A DNA stretch of 64,000 bases from DASSUW01 sp963792385 (GTDB taxonomy: Bacteria; Actinomycetota; Thermoleophilia; Solirubrobacterales; Solirubrobacteraceae): assembly GCA_963792385.1 (NCBI GenBank), contig CAWBVZ010000012.1:682001-746000 (forward strand), in the 5' to 3' direction. Positions 16,731-25,100 of the stretch are shown here, piece by piece (within the stretch, counting starts at the first letter, position 1; every line of letters begins with the position of its first letter). The position numbers and the translations under genes are program-made. The notes under the pieces are model-generated. The model saw only the letters and a program-made list of their open reading frames with translations. It made no database searches and had not been told where the DNA came from.

Positions 16731-16749
16731 TCCCTAGAGTGACACTCTA
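16711..16749 (+). promoter_or_regulatory. Promoter and palindromic TetR operator of the LanB-like gene
   Basis: A perfect -35 box TTGACA (16711-16716), an 18-base spacer and TAGAGT (16735-16740, 4/6 match) place the transcript start at about the ATG at 16750, so the message is probably leaderless. The -10 box is the left arm of a perfect 15-bp palindrome TAGAGTG-A-CACTCTA (16735-16749). Operator and -10 box therefore coincide. Confidence 0.75.
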
Positions 16750-18573
16750 ATGAATATCACGGCGGAACAGTCGAAGCTGGACCATCACGTCGATCTCACC
16801 GACGACTGGACGCTGTGGCGCGACTTCGCCGTGCGCAGTTCGGGATTTCCGGTGGAAGGGCTCGAGGCATTCGGGGCCGACGAGGACGCGCGGCTCGCGG
16901 CGGTGGCGCGCGATCCGGCCTTTCGCGAGGCGGTGGCGTGGCAGAGTCGTGAGTCACTCGCCCGCGCCGTCGACAAGCTCGCCGCCGGCGCGTCCGGCAG
17001 TCCCTCGCGCCGACGCCGCTGGACGGACGTGGTCGGGAGCTACTGGCAGCGGTACTGCTCCAAGAACGACACGATCGGGTTCTTCGGGCCGCTGGCGTGG
17101 GGCTCGTTCGCGGAGGAGGGCGAGGGGCTCGCCGTGCGCTCCGGTGCCCTGGAGAGTGAGCGCGTCGTGCACTTCGAGACGTGGGCGGTGGAGGCGGTGG
17201 CCGCGGTGGCCGGCGTCACCGTGCCGCTGCCGATGGCCCCGTTTCCTGAGCGCGCGCTGCGCCCGCTGCTCACCGACACGTCGGGGCTCGACCGCGTGGA
17301 GGTCGCGCGTGACGCGGTGGCCGTCGCTCGGCGCGATGACGTTGCCGCCGCGCTCGACCATCTCGACCGCGTGTTCGAGGAGGTCACCGGGCGGCCGGCG
17401 GCGCGCGCCGAGGGCGACAGCGGCGGCGGGCGCACGATCGCCTACCTCGACTGCCTGCGCGACCTCGACGTGACGCTCGGTCCTGCGGTGCTCGACGAGC
17501 TGCGTTCGTCGCTGCCGGTGCTGCTCTACGCGTCACGCTGGTGGTGCGGTCGCGTGTTCGACCGCGGCACCGAGTTGCTGGATCGCATCGCCCACGGGCG
17601 CTCGGGGCCGCTCGCGCCGCTGCTCGGCGAACTGATGGGCGCGGGCTTTGGACTGTGGAACCAGATGGGTGAGGAACAGCGCATCCTGCAGGGCCGCTGG
17701 GCATCGGTCGTCGCCGGCGAGATCACGGCGGCCGACGCCTTCGCCGATTGGACGCCGGCGTGGCACGGCTCGAGCTACCACTCCGCCGACCTGCAGATCG
17801 CCGCGGCGAGCTCCGACGCGGTGGCGCGCGGCGACTTCCTCGTCGTGCTCGGCGACTTCCATGGCGGCGACAACCCTCTCGGCCAGGGCGTGTTCGGACT
17901 GCGACACCCCGACCCCGCCGCCATGATGCGTCGCATCGCCGCGGAAGCCGGGCCGGGCGTGCACCTCTCACCGCCGCGCCGCGGCGTGGTCGAGATGACC
18001 GCGCGCAACTGGCCGCTGTATCCGGAGGGCGACGTCGTGGTGATGAGCGGCGATGAGCCGGCGCCCGCCGGGACCAGACGCGTCGCGCTCGAGGACGTCG
18101 TCGTCAGCGACGGGCACGTGTCAGACCGCGCGGGCAGCTTCCGCCTGCCGCTCGCGCAGTTCCTCTACCTCCCGATCTTCGTCGCCTCGCTGCGCAGCTT
18201 CGATCCCGTCGGCGAGCGTGAGGGACGCGCGCAGATCGGCCGGCTGGTGGTGCGGCGCGCGAGCTGGTCGGCACGCGCCGCCGAGCTTCCGGCCGCGCCC
18301 GACGACCTCGCTGCCTGGGCGCGCGACCGCGGCCTCCCGCGCCGCGTCTTCGTCCGCTCGCCGCTCGAGCGCAAGCCCAAGTACGTCGACTTCGAGAGCG
18401 CCTCACTGCTCCGGACGCTCGTTCGCTTCATCGCGCCCGCCCGCGAGCGCGCACCGGGCGCGCCGATCGAGTTCACCGAGATGCTTCCCGGCCCGGATGA
18501 CTGCTGGCTCGAGAGCGACGCCGGGCGCCACACGAGCGAGCTGCGCGTCGTCGCGCTCGCGGCCGCGTCCTAG
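16750..18573 (+). CDS. Stand-alone LanB-like (lantibiotic dehydratase N-terminal family) protein
   Basis: A 607-residue soluble protein. Residues about 95-120, SYWQRYCSKNDTIGFFGPLA, match the place and pattern of the conserved block of the LanB glutamylation domain, in which R-x-T-P-F-G-L-F is the common form. The late segment RVFVRSPLERKPKYVDF and the middle FLVVLGDFHGGDNPLGQGVF also fit the family. The length suits a LanB glutamylation domain without the separate elimination domain, as in stand-alone aminoacyl-tRNA-using ligases. Those enzymes use aminoacyl-tRNA to modify a ribosomal peptide. No precursor peptide gene is recognisable beside it. It is divergent from a TetR gene and probably leaderless. 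Its stop shares CTAG with the convergent methyltransferase. Function is an inference from family. Confidence 0.72.
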   Translation: MNITAEQSKLDHHVDLTDDWTLWRDFAVRSSGFPVEGLEAFGADEDARLAAVARDPAFREAVAWQSRESLARAVDKLAAGASGSPSRRRRWTDVVGSYWQRYCSKNDTIGFFGPLAWGSFAEEGEGLAVRSGALESERVVHFETWAVEAVAAVAGVTVPLPMAPFPERALRPLLTDTSGLDRVEVARDAVAVARRDDVAAALDHLDRVFEEVTGRPAARAEGDSGGGRTIAYLDCLRDLDVTLGPAVLDELRSSLPVLLYASRWWCGRVFDRGTELLDRIAHGRSGPLAPLLGELMGAGFGLWNQMGEEQRILQGRWASVVAGEITAADAFADWTPAWHGSSYHSADLQIAAASSDAVARGDFLVVLGDFHGGDNPLGQGVFGLRHPDPAAMMRRIAAEAGPGVHLSPPRRGVVEMTARNWPLYPEGDVVVMSGDEPAPAGTRRVALEDVVVSDGHVSDRAGSFRLPLAQFLYLPIFVASLRSFDPVGEREGRAQIGRLVVRRASWSARAAELPAAPDDLAAWARDRGLPRRVFVRSPLERKPKYVDFESASLLRTLVRFIAPARERAPGAPIEFTEMLPGPDDCWLESDAGRHTSELRVVALAAAS

Positions 18574-19331
18574 GTTCGCTCCGCCACCAGCGCGAGCTTC
18601 CGCACCCGCCCCGCATCCAGCCACGCGATCCACAGATGGTGGGCGGTGAGCAGCTCGTCGAGCGCGCGGCGGCCGATCTGCGCGGCGATGGCCTCTGCGT
18701 CCGCGGCGAACGCATCCGCCAGCGCGCTCGCCGTCGCGCGGTGCGCGCGGCTGTGGTCCTCCTGCCACGTGACGACGAGCCCGGCCTGATCCAGCGACGT
18801 GGCCAGCTCGTCGAGCGGGGTGAGCCAGACGGTGTCGGCATCGGGCATCGCCGACCGCTCGGCCGGCGTGAGCGGCGGTCCCTCCTCGAGCGTGAAGGCG
18901 AAGCGCCCGCCGGGCCGGAGCGCCGCGCTGATCTCGCGCACGAGCGCCTCCTTGTCCTCGAAGGCGAGCATCGTCTCAAGCAGGAGCACGACGTCGAACG
19001 GGCCGGTTGGGAGGGGCGGGATCTGCGCGACCGCGAAGCGGCAGGCCAGGTCACTCGCGCGCGTGCGGGCGATGGCGACGGCGCTCGCGCTGGCGTCCAC
19101 GCCCAGGTAGTCGCAGCCCAGCTCACGCGTGAGGAACCGCCCAGGCCCGGCGATGCCGCAGCACAGGTCCAGCACCCCGGCGCCGGGGCCGACGCCGGCC
19201 TGTACCGCCAGTGCCCGGATCTCGCCGGCGGTCATGAAGCTCTCCTGCCCGACGAACTCGCCGGCGGCGTACGCCGACACGCGCGCGCGGTGCAGTGCGC
19301 GGTCGAACGGCGCGCGGTCGTCCTGTTTCAT
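18570..19331 (-). CDS. Class I SAM-dependent methyltransferase
   Basis: A 253-residue methyltransferase. Motif I is VLDLCCGIAGPGRFL, motif II ends in YLGVDAS, and motif III/IV is GPFDVVLLLETMLAFED followed by LRPGGRFAFTLEEG. This is the pattern of small-molecule or lipid methyltransferases related to UbiE/cyclopropane-synthase-like folds. The ATG at 19329-19331 overlaps the stop of the CDP-alcohol phosphotransferase/sulfatase gene (ATGA), so it is the last gene of the leftward biosynthetic operon and not part of the LanB-like unit, which it meets tail to tail. It probably methylates the operon's product or an intermediate. Confidence 0.88.
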   Translation of the reverse strand: MKQDDRAPFDRALHRARVSAYAAGEFVGQESFMTAGEIRALAVQAGVGPGAGVLDLCCGIAGPGRFLTRELGCDYLGVDASASAVAIARTRASDLACRFAVAQIPPLPTGPFDVVLLLETMLAFEDKEALVREISAALRPGGRFAFTLEEGPPLTPAERSAMPDADTVWLTPLDELATSLDQAGLVVTWQEDHSRAHRATASALADAFAADAEAIAAQIGRRALDELLTAHHLWIAWLDAGRVRKLALVAERT

Positions 19332-21691
19332 GGCTGCGGCGACGAGCCGAACGCGGTGAGGAAGCGGTCACGGAAGGCGTTCATCGGCCAGACCGGCGCC
19401 TGCGGGCTCGGCCGCATCCCGTCCTGCCAGCCCCATCCCGCGATCTGGTCCAGCACCTTCGGGTCGTGGGCGATCACCGAGATCGGGACGTCGTGGCTGG
19501 CATCCTGGCCGGTGATGATCGTCGCGGGCTGATGGTCGCCCATGACGACGAGCACCGTGTTGTCGCGGCCATAGCGCTGCACGAACGAGAAGATCGTGCT
19601 GAGCGTGTACTCGATCGAATCCGCGTAGGCGGCGCGCGCCTGGTCGGGGTCGTTGAACAGCGCGTCCCGGTCCGACGTCCGCGCCGGGACGCGGTGGAAC
19701 ACCGAGCCGTCGCCGACGTCGTCCCAGGGGATCTGCCGGGGGATGCGCGTCCACGGCACGTGGCTCGAGACGAGGTCGACCTCTGCGAAGAGCGGAGGCC
19801 GGTGGCGCTTGGCGAGTTCGAGGCGGTGCAGCGCCTCCAGCACGTACTGGTCGGGCATCGAGGGGTAGCCGAAGCGCGGGCCGCGGTAGCCGACGGTGCG
19901 GCTGTCGTAGACCTTGTCGTAGTGGTAGAAGGTCCGGCCCTCCGTCCACGTCCGGTTGTTCGACGGCACTGAGTCGACCGCCCGCCAGCCGGCGCGCTTG
20001 AACGCCTGGCTGAGGGTGAAGCGGTCGCTCTCGACGAGCTGGTTGTAGCGCCGCTGGCTGTCGATCCACACCCCCGAATGCACGGTCGAGTGCGCCAGCC
20101 AGCTGATGCCGCCGAAGGTCGAGGAGGTGAGGAAGCCGCTGCGCGAGGAGAAGCCCGCGGCTCGCAGGTCCGAGGTGCCCTGGTCGAGCACGGCGTTGAT
20201 CCGGGGCGAGACGGACGAGTCCTGGATCGCGACCTTCCCGTAGCTCTCGACGAACAGCAGGAGGACGTCCTTGCCGCGCAGGCCGGTCAGCAGCTTGTCG
20301 CCAGGAGTGGAGCGGAAGCGGTCGCGGGCGATCTCGCCGGCGAGCCGGTCACGGTCCTGCAGGCCCGTCCGCACCGCCCGCACCTCGTGGACGGCGAGGT
20401 CGACGGCGCTCGTGGAGGCGACCGGCGCGCCGACGACGCTCAGGACCACGGAGACGACGCCGAGCGCCAGGACCGCCGGGAGCGCCCGGCTGCGGTGGCA
20501 GGCGGCGACCCGCGTCACACGCAGGAGCGCCGCGACCATGAGGGCGAAGAGCGCGACCACGACCACGATCACAACGGTGAAGGCGAGGTTCGCGTGCGAG
20601 GCGCCGAACGCGTCGCGCAACGTCTCGATCGCGGTCCCCCTGTGGCTCCAGTCGTCGAAGGGGTCGAACGGCCGGTCGAAGACCGTGTAGATCGCGATGT
20701 CGAGCGCCTTCACGAGCACCACGACGCCCAGCGCCGCGCCCACGACCACGGCGAGCACCCGGCGCGCGGTGGCGGGCAGCAGCACGGCCACCGCGACGAC
20801 GACGAGCAGTTCGAGGGGGATCCGTGCGAACGCGCCGAGGGTTATCCGGCTCGGCTGGTGCGGTGCGACGAGCGCGGCCCAGACGACCAGCAGGGCGAGG
20901 ACCGTGAGCGCCACGGCGATGCCCGTGCGCAGCGGCCCGCGCTCGCGGTGACCGACGTCAGGCACCAGATCGCGTGCGGCGTGTCGGCGGCGCCACAGCC
21001 ACAACGTGTCGCGGCCGAACGACTCGGCGAGCAGGGCGAGCGCGGCGACCAGGAGGATCTGCGTGAGCGCTCGGGGCAGAACCCCGGCGGCCGCGACGGT
21101 CAGCACGACCCCCTGCGTCGCCGCAACGAACTTGCGCCAGCTGCGCGGCGGCAGCGGCGCGCGCATCCACGGCAGCCACCACTCGCCGGCGAGGAACAGG
21201 TAGCGCGCCGCCCCGATCGCGAGCACCCACGCGCCCGCCGTGGGAGCGACGTAGACGCTGAGGGCGAGGATCAGGAACGCGTCGACCTCGCCGTCGAAGC
21301 GCGCGCCCAGCGCGGTCGCCGTTCCCGTGCGCCGTGCCAGCCATCCGTCGGCCGCGTCCAGTGCGAGTGCGACGGCGGCGAGCGTCACGAGCAGTGCGGC
21401 CGGCGTGTCGTGCGTGAACGAGTCCACCGCCAACGCCGCGACGCCGACGGCGAGGGTGGCCCGTGTGAGCGTCACCCACGACGCCGGCCCCAGCCGGTCA
21501 TCACGTGCGCGCGCGAGGCCGCGCGCCAGCGCCGCCGCCATGATCACGGCGCAGGCGAGGCCGACGCTCCAGCCGGCCGCGCCGAGCCCGGCGGTCCCCG
21601 CGAGCACAGCAAGGAGCAGCACCTGGGCGATCAGCCCGGTCGCCGGACCGGCGTGACCAGGAGATCGAGCGTACGTCGTGGACAGACCCAC
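19328..21691 (-). CDS. CDP-alcohol phosphotransferase / sulfatase-type phosphotransferase fusion
   Basis: A 787-residue bifunctional membrane protein. Residues about 70-240 are a CDP-alcohol phosphatidyltransferase domain with the full catalytic signature: Asp112, Asp115-Gly116, Arg120, Gly129, Asp133 and Asp137 (LDAADGWLARRTG, ARFDGEVD). It normally swaps CMP on a CDP-activated lipid or sugar for an alcohol. Several more membrane helices follow (about 270-420), then an extracellular sulfatase/LTA-synthase-like domain: KDVLLLFVESYG with a metal-binding Glu, SSTFGGISWLAHST with the likely Thr nucleophile, and LVVMGDHQPA with metal ligands. Such domains move phospho-alcohol head groups onto acceptors outside the membrane. 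Start GTG at 21689-21691, 13 bases after the RibD stop. It probably builds and transfers a phosphodiester group in this operon. Confidence 0.88.
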   Translation of the reverse strand: MGLSTTYARSPGHAGPATGLIAQVLLLAVLAGTAGLGAAGWSVGLACAVIMAAALARGLARARDDRLGPASWVTLTRATLAVGVAALAVDSFTHDTPAALLVTLAAVALALDAADGWLARRTGTATALGARFDGEVDAFLILALSVYVAPTAGAWVLAIGAARYLFLAGEWWLPWMRAPLPPRSWRKFVAATQGVVLTVAAAGVLPRALTQILLVAALALLAESFGRDTLWLWRRRHAARDLVPDVGHRERGPLRTGIAVALTVLALLVVWAALVAPHQPSRITLGAFARIPLELLVVVAVAVLLPATARRVLAVVVGAALGVVVLVKALDIAIYTVFDRPFDPFDDWSHRGTAIETLRDAFGASHANLAFTVVIVVVVALFALMVAALLRVTRVAACHRSRALPAVLALGVVSVVLSVVGAPVASTSAVDLAVHEVRAVRTGLQDRDRLAGEIARDRFRSTPGDKLLTGLRGKDVLLLFVESYGKVAIQDSSVSPRINAVLDQGTSDLRAAGFSSRSGFLTSSTFGGISWLAHSTVHSGVWIDSQRRYNQLVESDRFTLSQAFKRAGWRAVDSVPSNNRTWTEGRTFYHYDKVYDSRTVGYRGPRFGYPSMPDQYVLEALHRLELAKRHRPPLFAEVDLVSSHVPWTRIPRQIPWDDVGDGSVFHRVPARTSDRDALFNDPDQARAAYADSIEYTLSTIFSFVQRYGRDNTVLVVMGDHQPATIITGQDASHDVPISVIAHDPKVLDQIAGWGWQDGMRPSPQAPVWPMNAFRDRFLTAFGSSPQP

Positions 21692-21704
21692 GCGGCGCTG
21701 CCGT

Positions 21705-22394
21705 TCAGTCGTCCTGGAACCGGGGCGAGAGCGCGTAGCGCAGCAGCACCACGTCGCCGATCTGGCGCACCTCCGCGAGCTTCGCGCGCCGCCCTGCGCT
21801 CCACGGGAACCGCCCGTCGCTCACGAAGCGCGGGGCGCTCGAGTCGCCGACGAAGAAGGGCGCCACGACGAGCTGCAGCTCGTCGACGAGGTCGCCGGCC
21901 AGGAACTGGGTGTGCACGACGCCGCCGCCCTCCACCATCAGCCGGTCCACGCCGCGGTCGGCGAGGTCCTCGCTGAGCCAGCGCATCTGCACGCGCCGGC
22001 CGCCGTCCACGATCGTCGCCACCGGCCCGAGCCGTGCGCGGGCGTCGGCCACCCGCGGGCTCGAGGTGTAGACGAGCTTCTCGGCCTCGCCGGTGGTGAA
22101 GAAGTTCGAGCGCGCGTCGAGGTCCACGCGGTCGGTCACGGTGATCTTCATCGGCGACGATGGGAGTCCGCGGGCCGTCCGCTCGTCGCGGCGCGCCGGC
22201 GAGCGCACGAGCAGCCGCGGGTTGTCCGTGCGCACGGTGACCGCGCCGACCAGGATCGCGTCACAGGAGGCGCGCACCTCGTCGACGCGGTCGAAGTCGG
22301 CCTCGTTGGACAGCGCGAGACGCGGCGTCTGGTCGCCGAGGTAGCCGTCGAGCGACACGCTGCAGCTCAGCAGGGTGTACGGGCGGTCAGACAT
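21705..22394 (-). CDS. RibD C-terminal/dihydrofolate reductase-family protein
   Basis: A 229-residue NADPH-dependent reductase-like protein. It starts SCSVSLDGYLGDQTPRLALS, with the typical RibD N-terminal strand and loop, has SCDAILVGAVTVRTDNPRLL (the NADPH and substrate region) and DRLMVEGGGVVHTQFL, the conserved E-G-G-x-x-L/H block of RibD reductases. RibD reduces a ribosylated pyrimidine in riboflavin synthesis; free-standing relatives reduce other pterin or pyrimidine intermediates. No RibD deaminase domain is attached. It overlaps the flippase gene by eight bases. Next to a pterin-synthase homologue, it supports a pterin- or deazaflavin-like pathway rather than folate or riboflavin supply. 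Confidence 0.88.
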   Translation of the reverse strand: MSDRPYTLLSCSVSLDGYLGDQTPRLALSNEADFDRVDEVRASCDAILVGAVTVRTDNPRLLVRSPARRDERTARGLPSSPMKITVTDRVDLDARSNFFTTGEAEKLVYTSSPRVADARARLGPVATIVDGGRRVQMRWLSEDLADRGVDRLMVEGGGVVHTQFLAGDLVDELQLVVAPFFVGDSSAPRFVSDGRFPWSAGRRAKLAEVRQIGDVVLLRYALSPRFQDD

Positions 22395-23331
22395 CCGGCG
22401 CTCCTGCGAGCCACGGCGCCGGCCGGGTGCGGCGAAGCCACGCCGCCACGAGGACGGCCGCGCCCGGCAGGCTGGCGACGAACACCATCACGCCGTAGAC
22501 GACGGCGGTAGCGACCCCTGCCGACGCGCCCAGGCCGGCGGCGGCGAACGCCCACGCCGTCACGCCCTCGCGCGGCCCCCAGCCACCGATGTTGGGCAGC
22601 ACCGCGGCCAACATCACCAGCAGCGCCAACGGCAGCATCCGGGACGGCGGCGCGGTCACCCCCGCGGTCCGTGCGGCGATCAGGAACGTGACGACGTGGC
22701 CCGCGACGACCACCGCCGACGCGAGCGCGATCGCCAGCGGCGCCCGCCCGGCGAGCAGCCCGTCGCGCAGGTCGCGGGCCACCGCGCTGCGCAACCGCGC
22801 CCATCGCGATCGGCCGACGGCGGGCCGTGCGCGCGCCGCCAGCGCGACGCCGGCCGCCGCCGCGAGCAGCACGAGCGCGACGAGCGGCATCGCCGCGTGC
22901 ACGGGTGACGCGAGCACGAGCAGCACGGCGACGGTGATGACGGCCTGCACGGCCTGGCCGGCCGAGCGCTCCCACGCCACGGCGCGCAGCCCGCGGCCGA
23001 CGTCGCGCGTGTCGCGGCCGTGGCTGATCCCGCGGTGGACGTCGCCCACCACCCCGCCGGGCAGCGTGACGTTGAGGAAGAGCGAGCGGTAGTACGCGGC
23101 CACCGCCGCGCCCAGCGGCAACTCGACGCCGAGGCCGCGGGCCACGAGCCGCCAGCGCCAGGCGCAGCACACGGTGGTCAGCACGGCGAGGCCGGCCGCG
23201 GCCGCCAGCGCCCCGCCGTCGACCATGCTCAGACCGTCGAGGAACGGGCCTGTGCCCAGGCGCCAGACCAGGAAGGCGAGCGTCCCGGCGGCGGCGACGA
23301 TCCGGGCCCACCACCACGCGGCGGGCGTCAT
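22387..23331 (-). CDS. Flippase-like membrane protein (lysylphosphatidylglycerol synthase TM family)
   Basis: A 314-residue protein with about eight membrane helices of the PF03706 (MprF N-terminal/AglD-like) family. The family signatures are SLFLNVTLPGGVVGDVHRG in the middle and LPNIGGWGPREGVTAW near the C-terminus. Relatives flip charged lipids or polyprenyl-linked sugars across the membrane. I start it at the ATG at 23329-23331, where the WWWARIVAAAGTLAF helix begins and where it overlaps the methyltransferase stop (ATGA); the frame is open much further upstream only because of high GC. In this operon it would export a lipid-linked product before the sulfatase domain acts outside. Confidence 0.88.
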   Translation of the reverse strand: MTPAAWWWARIVAAAGTLAFLVWRLGTGPFLDGLSMVDGGALAAAAGLAVLTTVCCAWRWRLVARGLGVELPLGAAVAAYYRSLFLNVTLPGGVVGDVHRGISHGRDTRDVGRGLRAVAWERSAGQAVQAVITVAVLLVLASPVHAAMPLVALVLLAAAAGVALAARARPAVGRSRWARLRSAVARDLRDGLLAGRAPLAIALASAVVVAGHVVTFLIAARTAGVTAPPSRMLPLALLVMLAAVLPNIGGWGPREGVTAWAFAAAGLGASAGVATAVVYGVMVFVASLPGAAVLVAAWLRRTRPAPWLAGAPDV

Positions 23332-24090
23332 GGCAGCACCAGCAGGTCGGCGTGGTCGACCGTGACGGCGAGCTCGCCGGCGGCCGCCTGCGCCAGGCGC
23401 CGGTCGCGGTATGCGCCGGCCTCGGCGGCCAGCGCGGGCTCCTGTTCGCACGCGGCGGCGACCCACCCGCGGAGCCACTCGGCCGTCAGTTCGGCGTGCG
23501 GCCGCATCGAGGCGCCAGGGGCTCGGCCGGACGACGACCTCGGCATCGCGGACCATGTCGACAGCCGCCGCGACGGCGTCCGGTCCGAGCCGACCGCCGC
23601 GGCGCTGGTGGTCGTTGAACGCGGCGGCAATGCGAGCGTCCAGCGGATCCGCAGGGGTCAAGGCGACGCGACCGACGACGGTCAGCGCGAGCAGCATCGG
23701 GATTCCGGTGCAGGCGCCGATCATTCGGGCCAGCTCGTCCGCCGTCAGCATGTCGAGCAGCGCCGAGGTTGTGACGAGATCCGCGCCGGCGAGATCGCCG
23801 GGCGTCAGCCGCGTGATGTCAGACCGCCGCGCCTCGAAGGCGACCGCGGCGAGCGCCAGCAGGTCTGCGTCCCGGTCGTGCACCACCCAGTGCTGCGGCC
23901 CGCGCAGCCGCGGCGCGAGCCAGCGGCCCATCGCGCCGCTGCCGCCGCCGAGGTCGTGGATCACGAGGCGGCCGGCGACGGGGAGGTATCGCCCGAGGCG
24001 CTCGGCGAGGTCGGCCGAGCGCGCCGCCGCGTCGGCCGGCTCGCGCAGGACGAGCCATTCCGGGCTGACCCGCACGCCGTCCGCGATCAT
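23328..24090 (-). pseudogene. SAM methyltransferase-like gene with one frameshift
   Basis: Starts at the ATG at 24088-24090. The N-terminal 160 residues have RLVIHDLGGGSGAMGRWLAP (a motif I-like glycine loop) and HWVVHDRDADLLALA, as in class I methyltransferases. After VVVRPSPWRL the frame turns into arginine-rich noise, while the correct C-terminal sequence (RPHAELTAEWLRGWVAAACE to VDHADLLVLP) continues one base further on in another frame and stops at 23328, where it overlaps the flippase ATG in the usual way. The shift lies between about 23500 and 23530 and corresponds to one extra base. It is either a real inactivating mutation or a consensus error. Role: probably methylation in this operon. 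Confidence 0.72.
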
Positions 24091-25100
24091 CACGCCGCTC
24101 CCGCGAGAACGCCGGCGACGACGGACGTGGTGGCCGGCCACCCGGACAGCGACGCGCGCCGCTCCCGGGCGGCCCGGCGCAGGCGCGCGCGCAGCTCGGC
24201 GTCGCCGAGCCAGGCCCGCACCGCGGCACCGAGGGCCGCCGGGTCGCCGGGCGGGACCAGCAGCCCCGGCCGGGTGCCGTCCTCCCCGTACCCGAGCGCC
24301 TCGGTCAACCCGCCGACCTCGGCGGCGATGACCGGCAGGCCGCGGGCCAGGGCCTCGGTGACGACCATGCCGTACGTCTCGGCGTGAGAGGCGAGCACGA
24401 GCACGTCCGCATCGGCGTACGCGCGGTCGAGCTCCGGGCCGGTGAGCGGGCCCGTGAAGCGCACCCGGTAGCCCATCCCGCTGTCCACCGCGCGGCGGCG
24501 CACGCCACCGGCGAACGCCGGGTCCCGATCCAGGCTGCCGACGCACGCGCAGCTCCAGGACAGGTCCGTCGCCGTCGCGAGCGCGCTGAGCAGCACGTCG
24601 TGCCCCTTCTCTGGAGTCACCGCCGCGACGCACAGCAGCGCGTCGCCGGCCGCGGTCCCCGGCGCGAGGCCCGCGGCGTCGACACCGGGCTCGGCCACGT
24701 GCACGCGGTCGGCCGGCAGCGCGTACAGCTCCGCGAGCCGGTGCTTGGTCCATTCGCTCGTCGTGACGACGGCGGCAGCCGCGTCGAGCACCGCGCGCTC
24801 GCCCGCGTCGCCGAATGGCATGTGCATGAGCACCGCCTGCCGCAGGCGGCGCGCCTCGGGCACGAGCACCTCGGAGGCGGGGGACGCGATCAAGCCGTCG
24901 AGCAGCACCACGGCGCCGTCGGGGATCCCATGGACGGCGCGCGCGAGGTCGCCGTTGCCGGCCACGGCGTGCTCGTGCACCGCCCAGCCGAGCGCGGCGA
25001 GCCCTTGGCAGACCCGGCGGTCGTACGTGTTTCCACCGCTCGGCCGCGCGGGGTCGTCGATGCCCTCGGGAACCACGACGTGGACCTCAGCCCCGCTCAC
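24090..25100 (-). CDS. GT4-type glycosyltransferase
   Basis: A 336-residue GT-B fold glycosyltransferase. N-terminal: RPSGGNTYDRRVCQGLAALG, an acceptor-side glycine loop. C-terminal: VAAVTPEKGHDVLLSALA, FTGPLTGPELDRAYADADVL and SHAETYGMVVTEALARGLPV, the E-x7-E nucleotide-sugar motif of GT4. It transfers a sugar from a nucleotide donor to a small-molecule or lipid acceptor in the cytoplasm. The GTG at 25098-25100 overlaps the stop of the pterin-synthase homologue (GTGA), and its own stop overlaps the methyltransferase ATG by one base. Relatives next to 6-pyruvoyltetrahydropterin-synthase homologues suggest glycosylation of a pterin-like compound, which is an inference. Confidence 0.9.
   Translation of the reverse strand: MSGAEVHVVVPEGIDDPARPSGGNTYDRRVCQGLAALGWAVHEHAVAGNGDLARAVHGIPDGAVVLLDGLIASPASEVLVPEARRLRQAVLMHMPFGDAGERAVLDAAAAVVTTSEWTKHRLAELYALPADRVHVAEPGVDAAGLAPGTAAGDALLCVAAVTPEKGHDVLLSALATATDLSWSCACVGSLDRDPAFAGGVRRRAVDSGMGYRVRFTGPLTGPELDRAYADADVLVLASHAETYGMVVTEALARGLPVIAAEVGGLTEALGYGEDGTRPGLLVPPGDPAALGAAVRAWLGDAELRARLRRAARERRASLSGWPATTSVVAGVLAGAA

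Noticed and set aside
16735..16749. Palindrome as a possible attachment site or insertion scar
   Set aside because: No integrase, transposase or flanking repeat is present, and its position on the -10 box next to a TetR gene fits an operator.
20078..21976. A 632-residue open frame on the plus strand opposite the CDP-alcohol phosphotransferase/sulfatase gene
   Set aside because: Its composition (Arg, Asp, His, Gln, Gly) is typical antisense noise and the opposite strand holds complete catalytic motifs.
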